Shown here piece by piece: positions 19,302 to 29,413 of a stretch of DNA of 64,000 nucleotides. The DNA lies in assembly GCA_014802335.1 (NCBI GenBank), contig JAAVCL010000002.1:1-64000 (forward strand), given 5' to 3'. The position numbers and the translations under genes were made by a program. Origin of the DNA: Bacteroides sp. (lineage in GTDB: Bacteria > Bacteroidota > Bacteroidia > Bacteroidales > Muribaculaceae). The notes under the pieces were generated by a model. That model ran no database searches. It was not told the origin of the DNA and saw only the letters and a program-made list of their open reading frames with translations. How positions within the stretch are numbered: the first letter of the stretch is position 1; each line of letters starts with the position of its first letter.

Positions 19302-22300
19302 TTAAAATTTAACAGAAAGCTGGAATGAGTACACGCGTGAAGGAACGTAGTATGCACCCTGACCTCCTGAGAAGCTGTACTGAGGATTGAAACCTTTCAT
19401 CTTAGAAAGGATGAAGAGGTTATCAACAGAGAAGCCAACGTTGATATTCTGCAGCATCAGAGCTTTCACCCACTTCATCGGAAGATCGTAAGTAAGGTTA
19501 AGGTTCTTGAGTGTCAGATAATCATTATTGATAAGGAAACGGCTTGAAGTTGCGTTAACGTACTGTGAAAGATAAGTATCAGCCACAGGAACACCACCAA
19601 CAACATCGGCTGTAGAAATGTTATAAGTACCGTCGGCTTCCTGAACATGAGGAAGAACACCTTCGGGAGCAGCTGTCCAAGATTTCAAGATATCCTTATG
19701 GAGGGCACCGGCGCTGTTTTCACCGAACGCCATAAGGCTCTGGTAGTTTCCGTTAGATGACTTACCGCCGAGGCTGTAAGTAAAGAGGAGGCTGAGGTTG
19801 ATACCTTTCCATGAAACATTAGTTCCGAAAGAACCGTAAACTGTGGGTAGAGCAGTACCCATGCAACGACGATATGCATACTGAGTACGGTCGGTATATT
19901 CGCGACCATTTTCATCAACGAAGTAGTGACCTGACTGTTTTGCGGCTGCTACGTTAGCATCCCATTCATCCTGATTATATGTGAGGTTACCGTTCTCGTC
20001 GTATGTATAAAGGTCGGGCGACTGAGGATTCATATAGTAGAGAGAGAGACCATTGGTTCTGTCAACACCTGCATACTCGTAGGTATAATGTTCGTAAATT
20101 GAACGACCTTGGAAAAGTGCCTGACCGGGGATGTCACGACCGTTAGGAAGTTTGTTGATCTTATTCTTGTTGAAAGTTGCATCGATGTTGAAGCGCCACT
20201 TCCAATCCTGATTGCGGATAATGTCAACACCGAAAGCAAGTTCCCAACCATAGTTGCTCATAGTACCGATGTTCTGCATAACGCGGAGGTTAGCACCGCC
20301 AAGGATTGTAGTACCTGCAGAAGCGGGAAGAGTTACATTATAAAGGAGGTCTGCATTACGCTTGTTGTAATAACCGATTGAGAAATCGAAGCGGTTATCA
20401 AACAATGTACCTTCGAGAGCGACGTCAAGAGTTTTGGTTGACTCCCATTTCAGATTGTCGGCTGCTACAGCATTGGGCTGCATATTTCCGAGGCCACCAT
20501 AGCTGAACAGATAATAGGTTGACCAATAAGAATAGTATGAAGCTGCGGCATCATTACCAACAGAACCGTATGCTGCACGAAGTTTAAGATAGTTCATCCA
20601 GTTAAGATCCTGCATGAATTTTTCCTTAGAAATAATCCAGCTACCACCAACTGACCAGAATGTACCCCAACGTCTGTCTTTTTTGAAGCGAGAAGTACCG
20701 TCACGACGGAGAGACACTTCACCAAAGTATTTCTGATCGAAGTTATAACGAGCACGGCCTAAGTAAGATTCGGTTCTTACTTCACCCTTGTACTGCTGAG
20801 AAGAGTCATCGCTTTCAAAGTTAGAAACGCCGATATTACCATCAAGCATCTGACCTGACTTACGCAAAGAGATTTCATCATAACCGTATGCATAGTTTTC
20901 ATGAGAAAGAAGAACGTCGATATTGTTCAAACCGTAATCATGATTCCAGGTAAGAGACTGGTTGAATGTATTAGAGAAATAGGTTGTATTATAAACATCC
21001 AGACCACCTTTGTTCTTCTGAGAACCCACGAGGTTGTTAGAATACTCGATACCGGTTTGTTTGAGGCGCATCATTGCACCGCGAACTGTAAGTTCGAAAC
21101 CGTAAGGAATAATTGCAGTTCCGTAAACATTACCATTGATAGTGTTGGTGGTATAGTTGTGCTTATTGAGGCGCATGCTCCATGCCACGTTATCACCCTT
21201 GGTAAGACCTGAAAGGTTCCAAGATGCTTCGCCTTCAGAATTGTATGCGATACTACCATCTTCGTTGTGAGCGTAGTAGGGCTGAACGGGAGCATAGAAG
21301 TCTGCGAGGAACGGATTAGCAACAGAGTTAAGCTCATCTGATTCTACCTGACCTGTCTCTGACTTTGAATAAGAAGAAGAAAGGTTCATACCGGTGCGGA
21401 AATATTTCACCGGAGTGTAGTTTGCAACCAAACGGCCATTGAAACGTTTGAAGTCTGTTCCTAAGATATAACCGTTTTCCTTAAGATAACCGATAGAACC
21501 GAAAACGTCAAATTTTTCAGTTGCGCCGGTAGCATTCACGTTATATTCTTCACGATAACCGGTTCTTGAGATGGCTTTCCACCAATCAAGGTCGTTATAG
21601 CCGGGCAAAATAGAACCGGTCAATTTACCATTGGCATCAAACAATTCGTCAGCGTCAACATCATAGATGTTCTGACCGAGCATAAATGTGCTGACAAACT
21701 GAGGAGCGCGATTGCTCATTGCATCCTGAAGATTTGCATAAGCACCGGGATTAGCACTCATCGCGCCGCGGCTCCATGCAGCTAAAGAAGACTCCATCCA
21801 ATCGTCGGCACCCATTTTATCGTAGAACGAGAGACCACGTTCATACATACCCTGACGTACCTGAAGGGTAACATCAACTTTACCCTGACCTTTTGCACGC
21901 TTGGTATTGATAAGGATCACACCGTTGGCACCACGGTTACCGTAGAGTGCACAAGAAGCAGCATCCTTAAGCACAGACATTGATTCGATGTCAGCGGGAT
22001 TTATATCGGCAATGCTACCGTCGTAAACAACACCGTCAACAACATAAAGAGGTTGCTGAGCAGTAGATGTGAACGAGTTGAAACCACGGATACGAATTGC
22101 AGGAGCAGAACCGGGAGTACCGGTAGAGTTATTTACCTGCACACCGGGGGCATTACCTTCAAGAGCCGCAGTAACAGTAGTTACAGGACGGTCTTCAATT
22201 TCTTTGGAACCTACAACGGCAACCGAACCGGTCAACGATTCTTTTGTACCGGTACCATAGGCGATAACCACCACGTCGTCGAGGTTGGTGGAAGAGGATG

Positions 22301-22580
22301 CGAGGCGGACTGTCATTCCGTTTGTGAGAGCTACAGTCTGCTCTTTGTAACCTACGTAGGATATTCTGGCCTGTTTTACGTTGGCCGGAACATTGAGAGT
22401 AAAGTTACCGTCGATATCAGTGGCTGCACCTTGCCCACCACCTATCGGCATGACTGTGGCGCCGATGAGGGGCTCGTTGTTGCCCGCATCAACGACTGTG
22501 CCGCTTATGGTACGATTCTGGGCCATAAGACTCCAGCTAACCGCACAAAGCGTCATCATGATTAAAAAGAGTTTTCTCAT
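19302..22580 (-). CDS. SusC/RagA family TonB-linked outer membrane protein
   Basis: ISGTVVDAGNNEPLIGATVMP, plug NNSTGTPGSAPAIRIRGFNSFTSTAQQPLYVVDGVVYDG, C-terminal beta-strand YSFQLSVKF. Confidence 0.97.
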   Translation of the reverse strand: MRKLFLIMMTLCAVSWSLMAQNRTISGTVVDAGNNEPLIGATVMPIGGGQGAATDIDGNFTLNVPANVKQARISYVGYKEQTVALTNGMTVRLASSSTNLDDVVVIAYGTGTKESLTGSVAVVGSKEIEDRPVTTVTAALEGNAPGVQVNNSTGTPGSAPAIRIRGFNSFTSTAQQPLYVVDGVVYDGSIADINPADIESMSVLKDAASCALYGNRGANGVILINTKRAKGQGKVDVTLQVRQGMYERGLSFYDKMGADDWMESSLAAWSRGAMSANPGAYANLQDAMSNRAPQFVSTFMLGQNIYDVDADELFDANGKLTGSILPGYNDLDWWKAISRTGYREEYNVNATGATEKFDVFGSIGYLKENGYILGTDFKRFNGRLVANYTPVKYFRTGMNLSSSYSKSETGQVESDELNSVANPFLADFYAPVQPYYAHNEDGSIAYNSEGEASWNLSGLTKGDNVAWSMRLNKHNYTTNTINGNVYGTAIIPYGFELTVRGAMMRLKQTGIEYSNNLVGSQKNKGGLDVYNTTYFSNTFNQSLTWNHDYGLNNIDVLLSHENYAYGYDEISLRKSGQMLDGNIGVSNFESDDSSQQYKGEVRTESYLGRARYNFDQKYFGEVSLRRDGTSRFKKDRRWGTFWSVGGSWIISKEKFMQDLNWMNYLKLRAAYGSVGNDAAASYYSYWSTYYLFSYGGLGNMQPNAVAADNLKWESTKTLDVALEGTLFDNRFDFSIGYYNKRNADLLYNVTLPASAGTTILGGANLRVMQNIGTMSNYGWELAFGVDIIRNQDWKWRFNIDATFNKNKINKLPNGRDIPGQALFQGRSIYEHYTYEYAGVDRTNGLSLYYMNPQSPDLYTYDENGNLTYNQDEWDANVAAAKQSGHYFVDENGREYTDRTQYAYRRCMGTALPTVYGSFGTNVSWKGINLSLLFTYSLGGKSSNGNYQSLMAFGENSAGALHKDILKSWTAAPEGVLPHVQEADGTYNISTADVVGGVPVADTYLSQYVNATSSRFLINNDYLTLKNLNLTYDLPMKWVKALMLQNINVGFSVDNLFILSKMKGFNPQYSFSGGQGAYYVPSRVYSFQLSVKF

Positions 22581-22987
22581 ACCTTAATTAGTTAGTTAAG
22601 TTATTAATAATATTCCTCTATGATTCAACCTAAGAATCAACATTTTAACTTGTAAAAATAAAAAAATACCGCATCCGGCGAGAAATTTAAAACACACGTT
22701 AAAAAGCCTTTTTAATTCTTAAGTAATTGCAAATTTAAACTTTTATAACAAAAAAACCAAATATTTGAGCAAATTTTAACAGAATAAATAAGACAAGTTT
22801 TTTCGATTTTCTCTTATAATTCAAAATAAAATCAGTTTTATGTTAACTTTAGTCACGTTTTTATCGTGTCTTTTTGACATTTTGGCATTTCAGTATTATT
22901 GGCGTGCATAAAAACATTACCCGATTTTTCTAAAAATTTGTTACCGCACCCACCCTCGGGGTCATGATTTTTAGGGAGTAATCCTCA

Positions 22988-23051
22988 GACGTGGCACACC
23001 TTGTCCCTACACTCGTCCGGTAATTTTTACTCAGACGTGGCACGCCATGTC
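22988..23051. repeat. Two REP-like palindromes
   Basis: GACGTGGCACACCTTGTCCCTACACTCGTCCGGTAA (22988-) and GACGTGGCACGCCATGTCCCTACACTTGTC (23034-), same motif as the 8.5-kb array. Confidence 0.8.
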
Positions 23052-23092
23052 CCTACACTTGTCGACACATACCGGGTATTTGGGAATAATCC

Positions 23093-23130
23093 AAAAAAAA
23101 TGCTCTTCAAGATGACTTGAAGAGCATTTT
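23093..23130 (-). terminator. Rho-independent terminator of the T9SS operon
   Basis: 15-bp perfect stem AAAATGCTCTTCAAG/CTTGAAGAGCATTTT, ATGA loop, T-run on minus strand. Confidence 0.93.
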
Positions 23131-23138
23131 GCTTGCTT

Positions 23139-24281
23139 TTAGCGTTTGCGGCGGCGCACTGATTTGGCGGCGCTGCTGTTCGGGCCGGATGATGAGGATC
23201 CTCCCGATGACACTTTCGGTTTCTTGGCCGTAGCACGTTTGCGCGTTGTTTTGCGCGGCTTGGCCTTTTTGGCTTGCGTCACGCCGGAATCGTCTGATAC
23301 GACCGTGCGGTCGGGAATGGTGTCGCCGGCGGCTATCGCCTTGGCTATTTCTTCTTCGCGTTCGCGCTGAGCCAGATATTCTTCGCGGGTCGGAACCCAC
23401 AGATTCTTTCCATAACTGCGCAGACGGTTGTCGATACTGTCTTGTGCTCGGGCCAGATCATCGGGATCGGGATACATCTGGTTCATTGAAAGATTCCGCA
23501 GGTTGCGGGTCTTGTAGATGTCTCCTTTATACATCCCGAGGTTGAAGTAGTCGTCTATCGAGTATTGCGCCAGATTGTTGTCGTCGTTAAGGAACACGTA
23601 TTGCGAAGCAAGATGCGGACGCAACTGGTCGTATTTAACCCAGAACATCGGGTAGCGGGTGTCGCCGCCGAAGTCGCTGATTCGGTTCAACACGGGGCAA
23701 ATGGCTTCCACACGGGTCTTCATCTGATTTGAACGGCGGTCGAATTCCCATTTCTCCACGATATAGTAATTAAGAACCTGCGTGGTCGGCACGTCGGCTT
23801 CTTCTATCACATATTTACCTTTCGCGCCGTTTCCGCGCCCTTCGGTATAGTAGATTCCGAAACGGTCCAGCATTTCGGGCACGTTGATTTTATAGTCGTC
23901 GGTGAAGACTTCGCGTCCGTCAAGATATTCGTAAGCCGGCAGCTGACCGCTGACAACGAGGTCGAGAATGAGTCGGAAAAGGTTTTTCTGGCCGTCGACC
24001 ACATCTTCCGGGTAATATAGAGGGGTGTTTTCGGGTTTGGAAAGGTCTAACTGGCGGTAAATTTCGCGCATATAAGCAAGGTCGGCGTCATGGGGAGCTT
24101 TCTGAGTAAAGAAACCTTGCATACGTTCGGTTACGGCACCCTGCTGTTGAGTATTCTTCTTGTCGCGGTCCGAACGACGACGAACGCCACCGGCGTTCTC
24201 GACTTGCGCCAGCCCGACGAACGCCACTGCCGCCACGGTGAAACAGAAAAGAAGTTTACGATATATTTTCATGAGGTTCAT
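23139..24281 (-). CDS. porN: Type IX secretion ring protein PorN/GldN with Lys/Arg-rich C-terminal tail
   Basis: RIYYTEGRG..YVIEEADVPTTQVLNYYIVEKWEFDRR; last gene of porKLMN order. Confidence 0.9.
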   Translation of the reverse strand: MNLMKIYRKLLFCFTVAAVAFVGLAQVENAGGVRRRSDRDKKNTQQQGAVTERMQGFFTQKAPHDADLAYMREIYRQLDLSKPENTPLYYPEDVVDGQKNLFRLILDLVVSGQLPAYEYLDGREVFTDDYKINVPEMLDRFGIYYTEGRGNGAKGKYVIEEADVPTTQVLNYYIVEKWEFDRRSNQMKTRVEAICPVLNRISDFGGDTRYPMFWVKYDQLRPHLASQYVFLNDDNNLAQYSIDDYFNLGMYKGDIYKTRNLRNLSMNQMYPDPDDLARAQDSIDNRLRSYGKNLWVPTREEYLAQREREEEIAKAIAAGDTIPDRTVVSDDSGVTQAKKAKPRKTTRKRATAKKPKVSSGGSSSSGPNSSAAKSVRRRKR

Positions 24282-24339
24282 TATTTATGGAGCATACACG
24301 TCTTCATGACAGCAGCAACGCGATGCATGGATTTCTTGT

Positions 24340-25914
24340 TTAATTCAGGGCAACTTCCATGGGCGGGATGTCGCGGGTGACACCATCCGGCCCTTTTGCC
24401 TTTATATTTGATATGAAGAAGAATTTTCCGGGTTTCAGGCGCTTGAACTGTTCTTTCTGACGCGCGGAGAACCGGCTTCCTTCCGAGACTTCGGGGATTG
24501 CGTTTCCCATCTGGTCGTAAAAGACGGTCGAGAACGACACCACCGAGTATGTGACATTCAGAATGTCATCATCGATTGCGGCCCCGAGCCCGTCGGCACT
24601 CATCAGTGCGGCTTTCGAGATTCGTTTTGGCGCACCTTTATAGTGCGTCGTGTTGCCGGAGCCATCTTTTATCGGAAGGTAGGCAGTTGGGTCGGGCAGC
24701 TTGCGCACCCTGAATGTCATTGAGCCTACATTCATTGACCGGCCGTCAAACTGAGCCGTAACGGAAATCACGGCCTCCGAGCCTATATTGGAAGCCCGGG
24801 CCACCCAAAGGTCTCCGTTGCGTGTCAGCGAACCGTTGGTCATCGTGGCCTGCACCTGATTCATCGGGACGCCGGGCACCGAGATGCTTATCGGGTTGTC
24901 GATTCCGGCATACAGCACGTTCATCATGGTGGGAGAAATCGTGGCCATCGGCTCGAGCACCGTGTATGACGACTTGAAGGGATATTTGGCAATGGAGCCA
25001 TCACCGCGCGGCACCTCGATATAACCTGAATAATCGTGCGAACCCACGCCACCGGGCACAAATTCATAGAGTCCACCGGGATTGTTGAGTTTCGCTCCGT
25101 TCACGTATATCACGGGGCGACTTGTAGTGTCGACAGCCGCCAACACGATATTCGCGGAGTATTTTCCACCCTTCATCACCATATTGGAGTTGGGGATAAC
25201 GTATGCTTCGAGTTTGTTGACACGCACGTCGCCGATATCGACGTTGGTAATAAGATTACCCAAAGCCTCCGATTCGGCCTGGCGGATATCGTTCTGAAGC
25301 TTGGTGAGCATCGTGACCGCAGCAATGGCCGGCATATTCTCGAACATTTTCTGCTCCCACTGCATCGGGCCGACGGCTCCTTTCGGAACAGTAACCTCGG
25401 TGCTCAACATTTCGGCCACAGATTTCTTTTTGGCCGGGTCGTTTATAAGGTTTACCAGATAATCGCGGTATGCGTTTACGGCATTTCTGAGTTTCTCGCC
25501 TTTTTTAGAGGCGGGATTAAGCATAGTTACCGATGCGGCCTCAAGATCATCGTTGTTGACGATGTTGCTGTAATCGCCTTTTTCGCCGTCGGCCGCGCGC
25601 GCAATCTCAACCTTAAGATTTTCAATTTCACCATAAAGAGCGGCCGACTTGTCGCGAAGTTCCACACCTTTGGAATACCACACGCCTGCCTTTTCGGGAT
25701 TACGGCTGTAAATATCTTCAAGGAAGCGGAACTGCACTTCATTTCGGGCCGACATATTCAGGTTGGTGCGTTGGATTCCCTCCTGCACCTGGCTGAAGCC
25801 GTTGAGCACATCGCTCGAAACGTTGAGAGCGAGCATCGCGGTCAGCACAATATACATGAGGTTAATCATCCTCTGGCGCGGCGACATGCGCGCCACATTA
25901 TTACCACCTGCCAT
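24340..25914 (-). CDS. porM: Type IX secretion / gliding motor protein PorM/GldM
   Basis: MSPRQRMINLMYIVLTAMLALNVSSDVLNGF is the GldM N-terminal TM signature. Confidence 0.95.
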   Translation of the reverse strand: MAGGNNVARMSPRQRMINLMYIVLTAMLALNVSSDVLNGFSQVQEGIQRTNLNMSARNEVQFRFLEDIYSRNPEKAGVWYSKGVELRDKSAALYGEIENLKVEIARAADGEKGDYSNIVNNDDLEAASVTMLNPASKKGEKLRNAVNAYRDYLVNLINDPAKKKSVAEMLSTEVTVPKGAVGPMQWEQKMFENMPAIAAVTMLTKLQNDIRQAESEALGNLITNVDIGDVRVNKLEAYVIPNSNMVMKGGKYSANIVLAAVDTTSRPVIYVNGAKLNNPGGLYEFVPGGVGSHDYSGYIEVPRGDGSIAKYPFKSSYTVLEPMATISPTMMNVLYAGIDNPISISVPGVPMNQVQATMTNGSLTRNGDLWVARASNIGSEAVISVTAQFDGRSMNVGSMTFRVRKLPDPTAYLPIKDGSGNTTHYKGAPKRISKAALMSADGLGAAIDDDILNVTYSVVSFSTVFYDQMGNAIPEVSEGSRFSARQKEQFKRLKPGKFFFISNIKAKGPDGVTRDIPPMEVALN

Positions 25915-25920
25915 TTTATA

Positions 25921-26892
25921 TTAAGCTTTCTGATTGTTGATGGACTGATCGAAGGGATTCACCGGGGCTTGTGATGAAGCATCGCGAGCGCCCCCTCCCA
26001 TCATCGGGTTTACCATATTGATGGTCATTGCCGTTATCATCTTTTCATAAACAGAGTTTAACTGTTTCATGTAACGGGCCATTTTTTCTGTTTCCTCGCA
26101 ATAGCGTGAAGATTCGGCAGCGGCCTTGTCATACATATCGCGGATGTCCTTGAGGCCACGGTTCACACGGTCGATGCTTTCGAGTTGCGAGCTTATGGAG
26201 CGCAACTGGATTTCATAGATAGTGTTGAGCCCGGCGATGTTACGGTTCAGATTTTCCATCTGGTCAACATATCCCTGCGAATTTGCCGAGATTGTCTCGG
26301 AATTCTGAGTTATCGCCGTGTATGAGCCTAAAAGTGTCTGCGTCACATTATTGAGGGCCTCTGTGGTCTCGTTGAGCGAGCTCATGCTCTCAGCAATACC
26401 CTGAATCTGCTCGAGGTATTTTTTAGAAGCATCGGCCATAGCCTCGGCATCGGAGGCCGCGGTCTCGGGGTCGGCAAATGCCACTCCCTGATTGCCGGAT
26501 AGGATGGACACACCTCCGCTGACCGCACCGATTGCTCCGGCGGCGTCAACATCACCATGGACGGAGCCGGAACCACCGTTGATTACAACACCACCACCCG
26601 ACGAGAAATCCGGACGGTCTTCCGGGTTCTTCGAATCGAGCACGGGGAACACATCTTCCCAGGAATATTCTTTGGGAGGACGATCGAAGGCGGTAAGGAC
26701 GAACATGGCAATTTCGGTGCCCATACCGATACAAAGCAGAGTGCTACCGCCGGGGAGATGAAGAATTTTGAAAAGTGCACCCCAGATCACAATAGCCGCA
26801 CCGATAGAGTATGCGAAATTGAAGAATCTCTGCCCTTTCTCTCCGTGGAGAAAGCGTTCGATGCCATTAGCGTATTTACGAATTTTTACCAT
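25921..26892 (-). CDS. porL: Type IX secretion / gliding motor protein PorL/GldL
   Basis: FFNFAYSIGAAIVIWGALFKILHLPGGSTLLCIGMGTEIAMFVLTAFDRPPKEYSWEDVFPVL. Confidence 0.95.
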   Translation of the reverse strand: MVKIRKYANGIERFLHGEKGQRFFNFAYSIGAAIVIWGALFKILHLPGGSTLLCIGMGTEIAMFVLTAFDRPPKEYSWEDVFPVLDSKNPEDRPDFSSGGGVVINGGSGSVHGDVDAAGAIGAVSGGVSILSGNQGVAFADPETAASDAEAMADASKKYLEQIQGIAESMSSLNETTEALNNVTQTLLGSYTAITQNSETISANSQGYVDQMENLNRNIAGLNTIYEIQLRSISSQLESIDRVNRGLKDIRDMYDKAAAESSRYCEETEKMARYMKQLNSVYEKMITAMTINMVNPMMGGGARDASSQAPVNPFDQSINNQKA

Positions 26893-26900
26893 GATGCTTG

Positions 26901-28394
26901 TTATTTCTTACCTTTTTTCTTTGTGCCGCGTGCAAATCCGATTTGCGATCTCACACAGCGGAAACCAATATAGGAACGTTGTTCGTTCTGATACTCCCAG
27001 GTGCGAAGGTCGGAACGTATGTTCTGAGCTGCATCTTTCCACGACCCGCCACGCACGATTTTACGCTTCATTTTATAGGGGTCTTCCTTTGCAGCATCAT
27101 ACCTGTATTCGGGGTTCAGATCTGAAGTCAGCTTGTCGATACTCTCTGTGTAAGCAGTTGAAGTCCATTCGGAAACGTTACCGGCCATGTCGTAAAGGCC
27201 GAAGTCGTTCGGTTTGAAGGTGCCCACCTGCGATGTAATTACATGGCCGTCGCGCACGAAATCGCCCTCACGAGGCTTGAAGTTGGCATAGAAACAACCG
27301 CGTTCGTCCATAGGCAAAGTTTCTTCCCAGGGGAAAGCACTTTCCGAGTTACCGGCACGCGCGGCATATTCCCATTCCGCTTCGGTGGGGAGTCGGTAAG
27401 GCTCGATATAGATACCCTCCTTGCCGAGCGAACGTTTCAGAAAGTCGGTTCGCCAGTTAGCGAAGGCATTGGCCTGCTCCCAGCTTACTCCCACCACCGG
27501 GTATTCGTTGTAACCGGCATGAGAGAAATACATTCGGGTGTAGGGCTCGTTATACGCATTGTCGAAATCGTTTATCCATGCCGTTGTGTCGGGATAAATA
27601 TTTACGATATAAGTGTTAAGGAAGTCGTAATCTCCGGTTAGCGGGCGAGATACGGTTTCGCGCACAATGCGTCCCTCCTCGGTGAGATAAGCCGTATCTT
27701 TTGAGATTACAGGCAGGTCGGTGGGTGTGGGAAGGTCTGTGTTGTATTCACGTCTCTCGGCATCCAGGCGGTTGCGACGCCGGGCGGCCTCGGTGTGATT
27801 GTATATCTCATACCGATAATTCATCTGCGTGGGGTCGAGTTCGCGCTGCCCGGTGATGGGATTTGTGCGATACACGCTTTCGATGGCACGGAGTTCGTCT
27901 TCGTTGGGATTGCGCCAAGGAATTGCCTTGTTCCAGTTAAGATAAGGTTTTATCGGATTGCCATCGCGGTCTTCTTCAATCTTAAAAGCCTCGTTGCCCC
28001 CGAAAGCCGGGTCGGCAAGACGCTCGCGGATAATAGAATCGCGCACCCAAAATACAAACTGTTTATATTTCGAGTTTGTGATTTCAGTCTCGTCCATCCA
28101 GAAAGAGTCAATCGAGACACCGCGTGCATTCTTTCTAATTCCGGAAATGGAGTCGTCGGCACCCGGCCCCATGGCAATAGTGCCACGGTCAACGAGAACC
28201 ATGCCGTAAGGGGTAGGTTCGGCAAAAGAGGAGCCACCGACCCCGGTCACCTCTCCCCCCGCACTGCTGCGACGCGCGCCGGCGCAGGAGACAAGAAGCA
28301 GAGAACTGAGTGCAAAAGCCGCAATAGATAAAATCGCATAGCGGAATGTCACAGTTTTAAAATATGACGTTGGTTTGTTTTTCATTTTTATCAT
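26901..28394 (-). CDS. porK: Type IX secretion lipoprotein PorK/GldK (SUMF1/FGE-like)
   Basis: Lipobox LLLVSCAG; YRLPTEAEWEYAARAGN, GLYDMAGNVSEWTSTAY, KIVRGGSWKDAAQNIRSDLR. Confidence 0.94.
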   Translation of the reverse strand: MIKMKNKPTSYFKTVTFRYAILSIAAFALSSLLLVSCAGARRSSAGGEVTGVGGSSFAEPTPYGMVLVDRGTIAMGPGADDSISGIRKNARGVSIDSFWMDETEITNSKYKQFVFWVRDSIIRERLADPAFGGNEAFKIEEDRDGNPIKPYLNWNKAIPWRNPNEDELRAIESVYRTNPITGQRELDPTQMNYRYEIYNHTEAARRRNRLDAERREYNTDLPTPTDLPVISKDTAYLTEEGRIVRETVSRPLTGDYDFLNTYIVNIYPDTTAWINDFDNAYNEPYTRMYFSHAGYNEYPVVGVSWEQANAFANWRTDFLKRSLGKEGIYIEPYRLPTEAEWEYAARAGNSESAFPWEETLPMDERGCFYANFKPREGDFVRDGHVITSQVGTFKPNDFGLYDMAGNVSEWTSTAYTESIDKLTSDLNPEYRYDAAKEDPYKMKRKIVRGGSWKDAAQNIRSDLRTWEYQNEQRSYIGFRCVRSQIGFARGTKKKGKK

Positions 28395-28399
28395 TGTCG

Positions 28400-29413
28400 C
28401 TACATTATACGAATGGAACGGTGTTTATTCTTGTTTTTTTCGCCGTAGTTAAGTTTAATCATATATCCGGCCACAATTTCGTGGCTGCCTGAAGATGCCT
28501 TGGAAATAGCCGATGTCGGGTAGTCGTATGCATAGCCGAGGAAGAAGTTCTTGAATTCGGCTGCAATCATTGCACTGACAGCGTCTTTATATCTATAGCC
28601 GATACCGAAAGAGATGAACCTGTTGTAGGTGGCCCTCATGGTTACTTCGGCCGAAAAATTGCTGAAATCGGTGCGGACCAACAGGGAAGGTTGCAATGTA
28701 AATAACGAGTTTTTCAACGGGATATTGCCATCGGCGGTAAAATAGGCCTGCCGGGGCAGTGTTGTCGAAAATTCTATTGTCTCGCTGTCTGAGCCACCTT
28801 CGGAGTCCATTGTGAGCTGGGGTTCGAAGATATGAAGCACCGACATTCCCACCGAAAAGTATTTGTGCGCATACCTGAGTCCGGCCGACAAATCAAACGC
28901 ATTTCCTGAGACGTCGGTGTTGGGAAGATCGGGGTCGTCGGGTTGATGATAATCATCGCCTTCGGGAATGTAAACTTCCGATCCTTTGAACTTCGTATTG
29001 TAATAACCGGGTTGTATTCCCACTGAAAGAGAGCCTTTCAGGAAATTGAACTTATAACTCACCTGCGCGCTGACTCCGAGATTGTTAAAGAGGCCGATAG
29101 ACTCCTGATTAAAGAGCGCGCCGACACCGAGCCGATGCTTTTTGCCAAGTTTTATGGGCATGTCGGCGGCGCCGATGAAGTCGCGCGGCGCGTTGTCGAT
29201 GCCTATCCATTGCAGCCTTGCGGCGCCACGGATGCGGATAAAGTCGGAAGAGCCGACGGCAGCCGGGTTATAGTATGTGGGAACAGCCCAATATTGAGTG
29301 AGCTGAGCGTCGCCCTGAGCGTTTGAATAAAATGAAACTCCCGTGAGAAGAGCCACCAAGCCAAACATTCGCAACGCGCCCCGTTTAAGTTTAAAGAGAA
29401 AGCGTTTCATCAT
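28400..29413 (-). CDS. PorP/SprF family type IX secretion membrane protein
   Basis: AQLTQYWAVPTYYNPAAVGSSDFIRIRGAARLQWIGIDNAPRDFIGAADMPI plus beta-barrel; upstream of porK. Confidence 0.93.
   Translation of the reverse strand: MMKRFLFKLKRGALRMFGLVALLTGVSFYSNAQGDAQLTQYWAVPTYYNPAAVGSSDFIRIRGAARLQWIGIDNAPRDFIGAADMPIKLGKKHRLGVGALFNQESIGLFNNLGVSAQVSYKFNFLKGSLSVGIQPGYYNTKFKGSEVYIPEGDDYHQPDDPDLPNTDVSGNAFDLSAGLRYAHKYFSVGMSVLHIFEPQLTMDSEGGSDSETIEFSTTLPRQAYFTADGNIPLKNSLFTLQPSLLVRTDFSNFSAEVTMRATYNRFISFGIGYRYKDAVSAMIAAEFKNFFLGYAYDYPTSAISKASSGSHEIVAGYMIKLNYGEKNKNKHRSIRIM

Noticed and set aside
22053-22565. 170-aa plus ORF over the SusC-like gene
   Set aside because: Antisense to the TonB plug/carboxypeptidase-like region.
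25036-25974. 312-aa plus-strand ORF over porM
   Set aside because: Antisense shadow of a confident GldM/PorM gene.
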